NCBI RefSeq assembly: GCF_002078875.1
Contig: NC_034412.1
Location: 31,691,552-31,755,551, forward strand
Reading direction: 5' to 3'
Source: Numida meleagris
Taxonomy: Eukaryota > Chordata > Aves > Galliformes > Numididae
Length of the DNA stretch: 64,000 nucleotides
Numbering within the stretch: position 1 is the first letter of the stretch; each line of letters starts with the position of its first letter. Of the stretch, positions 21,116-34,474 are shown piece by piece. The notes under the pieces are model-generated. The model did not search any database and was not told the origin of the DNA. It saw only the letters and a program-made list of their open reading frames with translations. The position numbers and the translations under genes were made by a program.

Positions 21116-24100
21116 GCAACACTGCTAGGACCCAGGAAGTTTGAATAGCAGAGACTGCTAGAAGCTGACCCAGGAAAGTGCAGTTCCTAGGCACTGTGTT
21201 CCAGCACTAATCAGCTTGCTGCATGATGTCACGAAATGGAAAACAGATAAAACCAGGACAAACATCTATGCTGAGAATAAGATTAGTGAGGGAACAAGGG
21301 AAATGGAGAGAGAGAAAAAAAATACTAAAGTCTGGACACCAAAATAAATTATTCAAGAGAATGCTATATCAAGTTATTTCTTATGCTGTGTTTCTCACAG
21401 AAGAGTTTTATTATCAGGAATCATACGTATAATTGTTCCAGTATTAAAATAATTGAGAGTTTCTGAAACAATATTTATCAACAGTAGGTGAGAATTTCCT
21501 GATGCCAGTAATCCTGCATCCTGCTGGACTCTATATTATATCTCATCCTAGCAACAGTGAGAAACAAGTATCACAAACTTGATTGCTTAAATAGAGTTAT
21601 TGTAGCTCAGTTACATTTTTGTGCAAAAAAAAAAACTATAAGTTTACACTGTTTAAGTAAAAGTCTCAAGATTGAAGACGTTATCACAAGGAGATGATAA
21701 TCATTATCAAAGAAGTCATAAGAGAAATAAGGAAGAAAACATAGCTGTGGTACATATGTAAAGTTTTGTCATTGGATGGACAAGATCTTCATGTTTTAAA
21801 TGGTCCATTTTAAAGTAGACCTGCCTTTAGAACAGTTAATGAAATCATCAGCCAAACATGAATTTCTAGTATCCTGGCACAGAGAGCAAATATACAGAGC
21901 ACATCAGATAGGAGTAACAAAGATGCCTTGCTTGTCAGTGGGATAATCAGTACTGACATTATCTGTCTAGGTCTGCTACATTTGATTTCAGAAGATTCTG
22001 CTCAATTGAAAAAGTGAAGAAACATGAGAATAAGATTACAAGTCACATTTTGTTATCAAAAACCTCTGGCAAATCAGAGTTGTTTACTACTTCTGTTCAA
22101 AGAGGAGTTAAAAATGGACATAATCTCTGTATACTTGTCTGTGGAATATTAATTTGAAAACAGAGGGATATCTCTGAGATTCACACACCAGAAACCAGTC
22201 ATGACAAATTCAGAGGTGATGGCAACTTGTTAGGTAGAAGTTATTCTAGACAGTCAGTTGGTAAATTGCACATTTCTAAGTGAGGCTAATTAACAACAGA
22301 ATCTGCAACTCATGCAGTTTATTACAACTAAAGAAATGTATGTTAAATATAGTTCACTGCTGGTCTAAACTCACGTGTCTACTCAGAGGCTTACTACAGC
22401 TATAACAGTACTAATGCTTATTGTCCAAATTATCTAATTATTCATAAAAGCCTCATTAATTGTACATTTAAAATTATTATCCATTATCCTGAGTAACTAC
22501 TCTATTCCACTGCTGTTGCATTCTCCACTCCCATTCTCCTCTGAGTCCTAAAGTCACCAGTGACAATTATCTGCAAGAAGAAGAGATTCTTCATCCTCCT
22601 TCTTCACCCGTAGTACGATGCTGATGGTAGACATTGATTTTGTCTGTTTCTAATACATACTAGACCTTAATTTTCACCAGTTCACAACCCCACATTAAAT
22701 CATCATAACATACTACGATATACAAGTAAATATTGCATATTTTCGATATGTGCTCTTCCTTTTGTTTTGCCTTGAAATTGGTTTTATCGGGTTTCCAAGG
22801 CTGCCTCCCTTCGCAACATTGGCAATTTACTTCTAACACTGTTGTAACCTCCACCATCATCCCCAGTCTGTATGTTCAAGGCCTTTGCTACCATCCTTCC
22901 CATGTTCTCCTCCTCTCTACATTATTATTGTGGGGTCAAAGATAGTTCACTCTACACAGAATAACAGATCATTATTAGTGCTACTTATAGAGATGCATCA
23001 AAATTAGTGTTAACACTAGACCATCATAGAGCTAACAAACTAGAACAAGTTAGGTAGTATTAAGCTTCTCGCTAGGTAAATGAGCTAAACCAGTAAGCCC
23101 AAAGAAGGATAACAAAAGCAAGCCTGGCAGGGTGGAGCTAATGCAAAGTCTGTAGTCTCCTACCAGTAATGACGTTTAAAGCTCAAATTATGTAGAATCT
23201 TCTTTAAATGAGAATTCTTTCAGGAAGGAAAAGGCCACTGCTATGTAGGTAGTAAGTTCAGACAAGTGTAATGGTCCCTTTCTGAAAATTTAGGATGTCC
23301 TCTGTTTTGAAGGGCTAATTCCTCCTCACATTTTGTGCTTGCATGCAAAACACAAAGCTGACAGATAAAAATAGACATAATTGTTTCTTTTGTAATATTT
23401 TGCCTTTGGATTATAGGCACTGCTTGAGATATCACAAGATGCACCAAAGTGTGGCAGAAGTATAATTGTGTTAAAGACAAACTTTGCATGCACCTTTCTG
23501 GCTTTGTGCAGGGAAAAAGAAAAAGGTTTTAAATATTGAACCATAGCTGACTTTGTAAGTACAAAAGTAACTTCCCATTTTTTTTTGTCTTTTTTTCCCA
23601 GTGGCCAAGGATCTTTAAAGACCTGGAACAAAAGGTGATACGATTTTCAGATCATTAGATCACACCTAAAGTTCAATCCAAGTTCAGCCAGATGGAAAAA
23701 GTAGTTTTTGGGTCAAGTAACTTTTAGCGGAAAGATAACTTTTCTTGCATGTATGGTTCTTTTTACTACATTTTATTTCCGTACTTATTCTACATCTGTT
23801 CCCCTCCACATTGACTGGTATTTTGCAGCCTGCCCTTTAGCTGATAGGTGATACATTCTAGGGCTTCATAAAACAGTTCTGGACCAGGTGGCCTTGCAGA
23901 GCTAATTCAGTAGCAGGGACAGAGTCCCCCTTTCAGATGTGCCCAATCTCTGCTAAGCATAGCTATGCTCTGTGCTACACTAGGTCTTTTCACAAACCAG
24001 AAAAGTTTAGTTTTCTCTATTAACAGGAGGCATAAGGCTATGCTTGAAGTTTGTGTTTTACATTGGATGAGCAAAGCTGTTCCCTTTTAGCACTGAACAT

Positions 24101-25185
24101 CAAAGAAGCAGTGCAATAGTTAGTTGCTTTGGAGCATTAAGACTGAGCATTACTATTTACAATATTTTACTTAGTGTATAGCCATCTGCTTTTATGTTTT
24201 GAACTAAAGGGATATTTTATTGATGTATTTAGACAATATTTAAGACAATAATTGAAGTTGTATATTTAAGTAGCAAACCTAGGAATCAAATTTCAAAATG
24301 TCTACTACAAAGTAGCTAGGGTTTTACATTTAATGGTTGCAATTTCCTGCTTTCCTAAGCTCACCAGTTCACTGCTGAAGCAAATCATATAGTGAAATAA
24401 ATTTATTGAAATGCTGTGTTAAAGGGAGTGAATTTTTTGGTAGTGCTATCATATCTGTGCTATACATTAATTGCCAGTAAACCAACAGCTGTCTATACAC
24501 CATGAAAAGCTCATCAAGACTATTTTTTTTTTAATAAAAAAGGTAAACTAATTCAATGTTATTTTGTAAACAAAAACTGTGCTATTCGCACTGCTCCAAA
24601 AGCATTTTTACCATCACATGTTAATAATATTCCATCAATTATTAGAATTACTTTGGCATCCCAGGACAGACAAGTTTCTTGGTTATCATCTCATGCAGTT
24701 TCCTGCATAGCAGTAGTTTTCCCACCAGGAGTCCTCTTTAGTATCTCTCATGTCCTGAGTCTCTCTTTCCCTTCAGTGACACATCTCAGCCATGTCAAAT
24801 ACTGTTACTTAGGGCCCTCTTAGCTGCAGAGGTATCAAGCACAGTGTCTTCATCCTATGACTACAAAAGTTACACCAGCTCCTCAGTGTGTCAAACAAGT
24901 TTATTATTTTACCTTTTGCTTACTTTTATTTTCACTGAGTGCTTGCTAAAAATCTTCCCTTGGTTTACCAACTGCTCCTGCTGCTACATATATTAGCCTT
25001 AATAAAATCCATTAGTTATGCACAGTGCTTTCTTCATTAATGAAATATAATAACGTTAATGTTTCTGGTCTAATGTGCAGCCAAGCACTTGTCGGGATTC
25101 AGTTCAGACTGCTATAAAATTGAAAGCATGTAACATGAAAGGAATTAACAAGTTATGAATACCTAGTATTTGTGAAATTGTATTA

Positions 25186-25215
25186 AAAAAATAATTGCAT
25201 TCACAATTATTTTTT
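25186..25215. repeat. Perfect 12-bp inverted repeat with 6-base loop
   Basis: AAAAAATAATTG and CAATTATTTTTT flank the loop CATTCA. The stem is AT-only apart from one G-C pair, so a stable RNA hairpin is unlikely. AT-rich DNA produces such palindromes by chance fairly often. Confidence 0.8.
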
Positions 25216-25551
25216 AGTAGATTTAACCATTGACATGTCTTTCATGTTATTTCTCCATAAAGTATTGTGGATAAAAAATAAGTTAAAAGTTTTTGGCTTT
25301 TGTTAATTCAGTGATGTAAGGCAAAATCTTTCTTGGATTTGCTTGAACCAGATGCACTCAATAATGTAAACACAGAAGTAAATACCGTGGCAGGCTGAAA
25401 AATAAACAAGGCTTAACTCTTACTGTCCTTTTTGCCCAGGGGAAGGAATCTACACTAGAACACAAAAAACTTGGAAGAATTTTATCAAGTAACTGAGTGA
25501 ATAATTCTTACTCACTGATGTTTTTAATCTTGTGCAGAGATATAATGCATG

Positions 25552-25554
<3 letters not shown>

Positions 25555-25587
<33 letters not shown>
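25555..25587. repeat. Microsatellite, (AC)n, about 16 units
   Basis: An uninterrupted AC dinucleotide array preceded by ATGCATGCAT. It is likely length-polymorphic. Confidence 0.95.
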
Positions 25588-25590
<3 letters not shown>

Positions 25591-28228
25591 CATTCGGTAC
25601 TAAAAAACCGAACCAACAATTCTGTGAAGAGAACAAATCGCTGACACACTAGAGACTGCTATTTACCTTTCTTCAAATCCCACCTAACCACAAGGTCATA
25701 CACATATTTGAAAGATTTTCCATGTCCAGAGTTATTACAAGAAATCATGGGGGAATAAATAAATTGCTGTATTTGAAATATTCCTCATTAAGTGCTTGGT
25801 AATTTCTCTTTCCTTCTCCAAGAACCCTGATTGTTTGAAAAAAAGGCAGAGAGTACCTGTAGTTTCACACAAGAAATAAGCAATGGTTAAGAGATTGCAA
25901 GAGAACCTATGGTCATGGAAGAAATAAAGGTGACTTTATCATACAAAGTACAGTGATAACAAGGAGGAAGGAGTATGTTTATGTAGAAGATTTACTGAAC
26001 ACTTTCTGATACATGTAACAGAGTTTGAGGCAAATTACCAAGAACATACCTTCATGTAACACTAAAAACAAATAACTGTACCATCTCCCTCACCCTCCAT
26101 TTCACCGTAAAGTATACTTTCAAAGATTCAGCTGCTGAAATTCATTAAGATATGCAGCCTTTGGAGGCTATGTGGTACATGTTCACGTTTTGAAGACTTC
26201 TGCTAAGTAGAGGAGATGACAGTGTTCAAAACTGATCACTGAGGGCTCAACAATCATGTGAATATCTGCTTACAAAACATGCTCTTAGTTTTTAGCTTTC
26301 ACCACAATAAAAAGTACTACATGAGCATCTATTCGTACTGTTCATGCTTCTTTCCTCATAACTAACATAGTGTGGAAGTATATGCTTCCTTCAGTTGCTA
26401 TTTTCCTTTGGAACACAAATTGAAATCATGTAGATGATTTACATCGTTTCCTAAATGTTTCAATCATTTCCTTAAATTGCTTCCGAAAACCACTGCAAAA
26501 AATGAACAGAAGCAACCCCCCATTTTGAGCATATATATTATATATTTTTAACTGCATCTGCATGTTGTAGATGAAACCCATTCTTCTCTTACCCACTCCA
26601 AAATATCTTGCACTTCCAGTTTTACCATTTTTTTTACTTGTAACATGAAACTCTAACCAAACATTAAGCTAGACTTTGCCAGTGCTCAAGATGACAGTGA
26701 TAATCCTAACTCCGGTTTCATAGTGTACCCCTGCATGTGCCCAGAGAGCATAAATCATGCAAATAAATAAGTTGGGCACTTCTGACAGACAAAGCTTGTT
26801 GCCAAAGCTTTCACTACTCATCTTAGGAAGTTCTTACCCCTTACTGGTACCAAAGATTGGTCCAGACTTCCTTTTATATACAAGATATGCTCACAGAAAT
26901 GCTGTACTTTTTATCACACTAACTCTTCATTGTCATAGAATACTAACATTTCTACAGAAGCGATTACGTTTTTGGCTTAGTGGAAACCTAGGTGCAATGC
27001 TGATTCCAGTTCCACTTAACAGTGTTTGACAGCAACTAAGCCCAAGGATGAATCAAGGTTGACATATTTAGAACAAAATAGTGGGGCACTTGACTAAGCC
27101 AATAAATGATTCCAGCTGGAACTTGTCCTGTGGTTGGTGATGAGGACATTGGGGTAGTTTCTGTGGCAGATAACATTATCTAAAGATACTTTGCATTTCA
27201 CAGAAATTGAAGATATTTCATCATTTATTTTTATGAATGTTTTTTTTTTTTCATAATTTGCATCATTTTTGTTGTATTCCTGCTTTAGGAAAGACCTGCT
27301 TGTATTTATTACTGTTTTCAGCCTCAGCAAAGATCTGATTTGTAGTTTTGAGCATTAAACACTAAATAAACTAGGATATGAAGTTCATTTGAAAAAATTT
27401 GTAGAATGCATTTAGGACAGATGGATGAAAAGGACAGAAAATATTGGTCACTCTCAGTCAAAATAAAGTAATGAGGGTAGCTCTGTAGTCACTAGAAAAA
27501 AAAATCCATGCATAGTAACATAATAAGAAAAGCCATAAAACAGAGAAAGCACAGCAATTTCTAGTTTTTTTTTATTTTATTTTATTTTTATTTGTCATGG
27601 AAGCATACACATTCTGTTTGAAAGATGAAAAAACTGTGTTGCAGTCAATATAGATTTTTTTTCTACCAATGGTGAATATGAAGTCTGCATATCTGCATAT
27701 ATTTTTGCAGAAGATTGAATACAGCTTTCATACACACTCATCCTGCTGAAATTGTAAACAGTCTTTTAACACTTAACTACATACAGAATGGTATCGTTTT
27801 GAAATTAATAAGAAAAAATGTAATAAATATAACCTGTAAATACTGAATGAGGGTTCTAGTACATCCCATTCTGCTTGTATTCTTCCTTCTGACTGTCTTT
27901 AACCCTACCACCACTAGCATAGTGCAACGGAGTTAATATTTAGAACCCACAGTCTGTTTCCATAATTGCATTTCAACTATTCTCCTATAGTATATACACA
28001 GAAATATAGTTTAAGGCCTTCCAATAGTTTTGTTACATGTGGTATGGAACAAACAGAATAGCAATAAACAGTTGCAACCAGTAGACAAGACAGAGGGGGT
28101 GGAGAGTAATAAAAACTTTTTGTATGACAGTTATAACCATAAACATCTCATCACTATCAAACGCTGATAAACATAATCCCTCTGTCTTTGTTCTCTCTCT
28201 AGATTTAACAGTGTATTAGCTTTTGAAA

Positions 28229-28258
28229 AGCAAACACACTAGGTGTTTTGTGTTTGCT
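28229..28258. repeat. Perfect 10-bp inverted repeat with 10-base loop
   Basis: AGCAAACACA pairs with TGTGTTTGCT across the loop CTAGGTGTTT. It could form a small hairpin, but the stem does not extend, so it is too short for a microRNA precursor. Confidence 0.8.
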
Positions 28259-29429
28259 GGCTTGATTTCCTCATCTAGATCCTGTGCTGCATAATATGCT
28301 GCATAAGATACAGTACAAATTCTGAAGTACAGTGATATTTTGTAGAACATAAAAAATATCATTCTGTTTTCAGTGTCTTTATGTGCTGATTATGAAATCT
28401 GTATTCAGACAGGCAGTGTTTAGCACAAACATTTTCTTTCACCTAATTCATACTAATCTACATTCCACATGCAGCCTCACTGCATATACCACCTAAATTC
28501 CTTATTTTTCCTCTGGTCCCCACAAGAGATTATTATTAATATTACTTTTATTCTTGTCATTATTTTGTCCCTTCCCCCCAGACTCAAAATGAAATAGAGT
28601 GAGCAGAAAAAATTGTATTTTCTAGATTTTGGTCTGCAATAAAGAATAATGCCACTTATCTAACACCATGCAGTTCATATTCATACCAGTTTTCAGCCAG
28701 ATTATCCTCAGTGTTATCTGGCCTTCCTCCATCTTCCTGCCTCCCTGCCCTGTTTCCTCCCAAGAAATTTAACAGCTTCATAGCTTTGACTTAAGCAACA
28801 GCACTAAATCAAGTATAACAATCAAACAGGAAAGTTTGTTGTTTTTTTCCTGAAATATCTATACAAATATCAAGTTCTGTATTTTAAATTTAGATAACAT
28901 ATGCTTAATTATATAGAATGCTTTGTGTTCTTCAAATGCGAACCAAGACCAAAATGATTTTCAGTTCACACTTGGTAAAATTTCAGATGAAGATATTAAT
29001 GCCATTACTAGAAGTGGGAAAAGACATTGCTCTATCACATATAAACAACTTTTGCTCTGAGAGGTGAATGAGGACGATGGCATCTACTCTATTAATGGCC
29101 TCTGCGTCCCAGTGATCTTCAGCTTTAATTGTGACATTTCTCAAGTCAGACCTGAGCTGCTGCTATCAAGTACAGCAGGGAAGACGTGCAGTCCAGTGTA
29201 GGACATGGTGCTTGCCCCATGCTGCATCTTGTACCACAGTAAGCACTGAAGGCCTCTGTCCTGTAATAGCTCTGAAAATCTGAGTGACCTTGCAACAGCT
29301 GCACATCACTGGCTGCACAAGGACTAATTTGGTCCTACATCTTCACATATCAGATCTCACTGCTCAGACTTTTCCAGCAGTAAAATTGCAGAGCTGTTGG
29401 AGGAAATATAAGTGCAGAAACTCTCCACT

Positions 29430-31125
29430 CACAGAATCAAAGAATCACAGGGGTTGGAAAGGACCTCAAGAGATCATCACGTCCAACTGTCCTTCCAAAG
29501 CAGGTACCCTACAATAGGTCACACAGGGAGGCATCCAAGTGGGTCTTGAATATCTCCATAGAAGAGTCTCCACACCATCTCCAGGCAACCTGTTCCAGTG
29601 CTCCATCACCCTTACCATAAAGAAGTTCTTCCACATGTTTGTATGGAGCTTCCTATGTTCAAGTTTTTGGCTATTACTCCTTGTCCTATCGCTATGCACC
29701 ACCAAGAAGAGCCTGGCCTCATCCTTTTGCCTCCCACCTCACTTTAGATATTTACAAACATTATTCAGATTGTCCCCTCAATCTTCTTTTCCCCAGGCTG
29801 AACAGACCAAGATTACTCAGCCTTTCCTCATTTGAGAGATGCTCCAGGCCCTTAATAATCTTTGTGGCCCTTTTTTCTAGGAGATCCCTGGCTTTTTTGA
29901 ACTAGGGAACCCAGAACTGGACACAGTATTCTAAATATGGCCTCACCACAGCAGAGCAGAAGGTGAAGTTCATCTCCCTTGATCTGCTGGCCACACTCTT
30001 TTTAATGCACCCCAGGATAACACTGGAAATCTTGGCCACAAGGGCACACTGCTGGCTCATGGCCAACCTGTCGTCCACCAGAACACCCAGGTCCTTCTCT
30101 GCAGAGTTCCTCTCTAGTAGGTCATCCCCTAACATGTACTGATACTTGCGGTTATTCCTCCCCAGTTGCAAGACTCTACACTTGCTCTTCTTAAACCTCA
30201 TCAGTTTCCTCTCCGCCCAGATCTCCAGTCTTGCCAGGTCTTTTGGAATGGTAGTACAGCTTTCCAGTGTATCAGTCATTGCTCCCAGCTTTGTATCACC
30301 AGCAAAATTGCTGAGGGTCAACTCTATTCCTTCATCCGGGTAGCTGATGAGGATGCTGAACAAGACGAAACCCTGCACTGACCCCTGGGGAACACCACTA
30401 GTTAGAGGCCCCCAGTCGGACTCTGTGCCACTGATGACAACACTCTGAGCTCTGCCAGTCAGTCACTTCTCAATCCACCTCACCGTCTACTCATCAATCC
30501 CATGCTTCCTAAGTTTCATAACAACGTCTTTGTGGGAGATGGTGTCAAACGCCTTGCTGAAGTCAATAACACAACATCCACTGTTCTCCCTGCATATACC
30601 CAGCCGGTGATGACATCAGAGAAGGCTACCAGGTTGGTCAAGCACAATTTCCCCTTGGTGAATCTATACTGACTACTTCTGATAACCCTCCTCTCTTACA
30701 ATTACCTGGAGAGGGTATACAGAACAAATTGTTCCATCACCTTTCCAGGGACAGAGGGGACGGGCCTGTAATTTCTCAGATTCTCCTTCTTACCCTTTTT
30801 GAAGACTGGAGTGACATTGACTATCCTCCAGTCTTCAGGCACCTCTCCCACTTGCCAAGACCTTTCAGAGATGATAGAAAGTGGTTCAGAAATTACCTCT
30901 GCCAGTTCCCTCAGCACATGTGGGTACATCCCATCAGGGCCCATGGACTTATATGTGTTGATTTCAGCTAGATGCTCTCTGACCAGATCCTCCTCAACCA
31001 ACGGAAAGTCTCCCTTTCCCCAGGCTCTCTCTTACCTCCATGGTCTGGGATTCCTGAGGGCTAGTCTTAGCATTTAAGACTGAAGCACCAGTATAATAAG
31101 GCCATTTAACCTAGTGCTGGATCTC
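29430..31125 (-). mobile_element. CR1 LINE, 5'-truncated, about 1.7 kb, minus strand
   Basis: The longest transposon in the window. Its 3' end is at the left, where CACAGAATCAAAGAATCACA (29430-29449) is the reversed CR1 tail followed by TTGGAAAGGACCTCAAGAGA. Rightwards come the 3' UTR, then reverse-transcriptase coding sequence, truncated near 31.1 kb. That boundary is vague; AAGACTGAAGCA near 31077 still looks like CR1. No endonuclease domain or 5' UTR is present, so the copy arrived truncated, as most CR1 copies do. Frameshifts and stops show it has been inactive for long. Confidence 0.92.
29902..31001 (-). pseudogene. CR1 reverse transcriptase pseudogene with mutated catalytic motif
   Basis: Minus-strand fragments cover most of the polymerase. 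The first, 30702-31001, contains EVPEDWRIVNVTPVFKKGKK and NLRNYRPVPSVPGKVMEQFV, the fingers region. Next, VIDFSKAFDT at 30542-30571 holds the first catalytic aspartate. The last, 29902-30378, has NFAGDTKLGA, where functional CR1 copies carry FADD. The codon at 30298-30300 reads GGT (Gly) in place of the first aspartate of that pair. Frames are broken between the pieces, and a TAG follows the AFDT segment. The enzyme would have copied CR1 RNA at nicked chromosomal sites; this copy cannot. Confidence 0.9.
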
Positions 31126-33888
31126 ACCATCAATGAGACAATAAGCTTCGCTTCTAAGTATGTTTACATGCAAACTCTTGCAAAATGAAGCCTGACTGAA
31201 AAGTACAGTTTCTGGGAGTAGCCTGTAAAGACATCTTGTTCTAAGCCTCTGTGCTCCAGTTATTTGGGATTATAGGTGCACTGAGAGAAAGGAGACATAA
31301 GAGATACTTACTGTACCTCTCTGTTAGAGCTTTTAAAACCACTGACTTTTATCTCACTAAATTACAAATTGTTACTGATTCAAGTAAAAGAACTGAGTAT
31401 GAATGAGGAATTCATTAGGAATGGATTTCTCGATTTTCATTCTTTGTTTATTTGTTATCTTGTTTTCACTTCTACCAGGACATCCACAGTTACAATAGAG
31501 ACTGTATCTTGGTTGCATTTTATAAAATCTTCCAATTTTGCCCCAGAAAAAACAGGAAGCAAAGATGCCAAATCATTTTCTATCAACACACGATTACTTC
31601 TGAGAGCGTAGTCTTTGCTCCAACTAGCTGAACCCTTCACTACTCCAAGTAAAAAATAAGAAAGAAAAGCTCTTGAAAGAAAAATATTTAGCCATTGTGT
31701 TTTACAGTAGAATGCTAAAAACTGTCTTTTCCAGTTTGAAAGGCTTCACGTATGGGTATCATGTTAACAAGCTGTTGCCTAGCACTTGCTGAGCATATGC
31801 AATACAGAGCAGATGCAGAGATTCCTACAGTTGTGGGGAATTCAGCTGATGGAGAAGTCCTAATAAAGTTGTCTTTTTGAGATGAGAGTCAAATAAACTT
31901 CAATGGTAAGATTTTGTTTGGGCTTGAGCTCTTAAAGGATTTGGTTGATTTTCTATGAGGCCCCACATGATATATTTTTTTATATACACTTACCAACACA
32001 GAACTTTATACTGGCAATTGCAAATCTAAGAGAGTCTCATCTTCAAATAAGTCTAACTTTCCCTACAGAACAAAAATACTATATCCATTAAACTAGTGTT
32101 GAGCATCACAATATGTTTCTACAATTATATTGAAATGTGCTATACAGCTCATAATAATTTGAGGACTGAAAGTGTGAATACATTTAAATGTGGCATATAA
32201 ATTTCTGCTAAAGGATACTTTTCAAATAGAATTTCCTGCTGAAAGAGTTCATTGTATCTAAAAAGTAGAAACCTGTCAATAATACTCATGTGTCCTATAA
32301 AATGTTTTCATTCCTTTCATGGTATGTTATGCTTCATCAGTTTCCTTAATCCTAGCTGCAGTTCACGTTGCCATGCTGAAACAGCTCACTGAGCAGTAAT
32401 TTATCTCTTGACTGTAGCATAACAACCACAAATACAGGTTATTCTGGGAGTGAGGATTTGCATTGCATAAACTGTATTTTTAAAATCATTTTCAAATGAG
32501 ATTAATTCATGATAGGGAAATTATTCCACTATTTTTGGATCTGGTTTCCAAGACACTTGAGGCTGAGTCTTGAGTGTTTTGTTGGGTATCGGGCAGAATC
32601 TTCATTTGAGGATTAGGGATTTCTGTAAAAACGAAATGATACCGCAAGAGAAATGAGAAGATGTTTCCCCCATTTACTTTAATACCTATTTAAAATTGGC
32701 ATTGGAAAGATAATGACAAATTGCATTTTAGCTGAATTTTTCAGCTGTGCACTAGATGACTTGTATTTCTTTTCAATTAGGCTGACTGCTTTAGCGTGGT
32801 AGGAGATTACTTCTCCTGCATGCTGAAAAGATATTAACAATTAAAATGGAGGGGGGAGCAAGAAGCAGAGGATTATTGCAGTTTTCTTTGCCAAATGACA
32901 AGGGTTTCTCTTTGTAAGTATCTTGTTTTAATGTTTGCTATTAAGCAAGGATGGTATGCATTGAATAGATACTATTATTGCAAGAAAGTATTATATATAT
33001 ATCTATACATATTTTAAACCAAATGTAAATATTTACATAACAGTGGTACTTAAATAGGATAGCCTCATCCATCAGAACAGAGTGAAGATTTTTTTCAGGC
33101 ATAACACTGTGCAAAATGTGCTTCTCAAGCTATCAAGGCCCAGATATAGTAAACAACGCTTTTGTTATTTACTCCTGCCTCATTCCTTCAAGAGGGGAAA
33201 AAATCCAGGGGATGTGGGAGTGCCTCCCCTCTGGTGTAAGGGAGGCTGTGGGTGCTGAGAGAAGGCACAGGATGCCACCTGCATCTTCCTTGGAGCAAAT
33301 CTCACCAGATTTTTCATCACCAGGTTGCAGCATTACTAGAATAGTCCTGGTGGCTTTCTTATAAATTGCTATTGATTTCATCAATGGGAATAAAACTCAG
33401 TAACAATAGCAAAACCCCACTTCATATAGCCTGCAATTAACATAACTCTCCTCTGTAAACCACCCTCCTGAGAGGGCAAGCAAAGATACCAAAGTGATCA
33501 GTGGGATCCAGCAACTTTTTTGCTCTCTCAAAATAACTCATTGCTTTTTGTTACTAAAATGTGTTTGAATTTAGGTTACAGAGACATTCTATATTGTCAG
33601 TGCCTTTTAAGAATCTCAAAATATCTGTGAAACAATGGCTTACTACTTATCTACTGTTTCCTTCCTGCTAATTTTTCTATACAGGCTTCATAATAAACCA
33701 AACCAATGTTCATTTATTGCATATCAGCAACTAGGTGAACATGCAGCAATCATAATTCCATTTCTATCACAACAGGTAGCAGCACAGTTGGCTCCAAATA
33801 ATTCCCACGTTTATCCTACTCTGCTCACCCAAGCCTAATTCTTATGATTTTTGTCAAATCCTGGATGGATTATATCTATATTAGATGC

Positions 33889-33942
33889 TTTGTTTTTTGT
33901 TTTGTTTTGTTTTTTTTTCTGGTTGTTCTTTTTTTTTTTTTT
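33889..33942. repeat. T-rich low-complexity tract
   Basis: Runs of T interrupted by single G and a short CTGGTTGTTC. It may be an old retroposon tail or simple slippage. Confidence 0.8.
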
Positions 33943-34448
33943 CCCTAAAGAAAGAAGGAGTGAGAGGAGTGATGACTATACACAATGTATAACTAAGCAT
34001 GAAGTCAGTAAAACTCATGTTGATTTTGTGTAGAACTACCATGTCCCATATACAACCATTTTTTTCAGCCCCATCAGAACAACTCAAAATCTTGATGAAA
34101 TCCATAGACATGGGCTTTATCTTCCAAATCTAAGCCAGTCCAGCTCTATTAACTTGCTACCATACAACTATTCAGAATCTTCTGAACTATTTTCTAGTAG
34201 AAAAAATATTCACACCTGTTTTTGATTAATGCATATTTTGAAAACACTTCTAGGACCCAGATCTTCAATTTCAGTAAAATTGTGTCGTGCAATTGATCTT
34301 AGAGACACCAATTAACAGTGTTTGAAAATCTAATCCTAGGCTGAATTAAGTCTTGTAACAGCTGTGGCAAATTTTTCATTCATGCAATCCAGGATAGACA
34401 AGTATAATTAGATCCAAGATCTAAGTACTGAAGTGCAAATGACAGTAC

Positions 34449-34474
34449 AAAAAAAAAAAAAAAAAAAAAAAAAA
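34449..34474 (+). repeat. Homopolymer, A26
   Basis: An uninterrupted run of 26 A. The sequence just upstream (…AAATGACAGTAC) shows no known SINE, processed-gene body or AATAAA, so a retroposed origin is not demonstrated. Confidence 0.9.

Larger units (their letters stand above)
21116..29429. other. 8.3 kb of mostly unique AT-rich sequence
   Basis: No exon, RNA gene or transposon was recognised. It contains one (CA)n microsatellite at 25555-25587 and two perfect short inverted repeats (25186-25215, 28229-28258). Open frames reach 101 codons (23326-23631, minus) and show nothing family-like. Confidence 0.55.
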
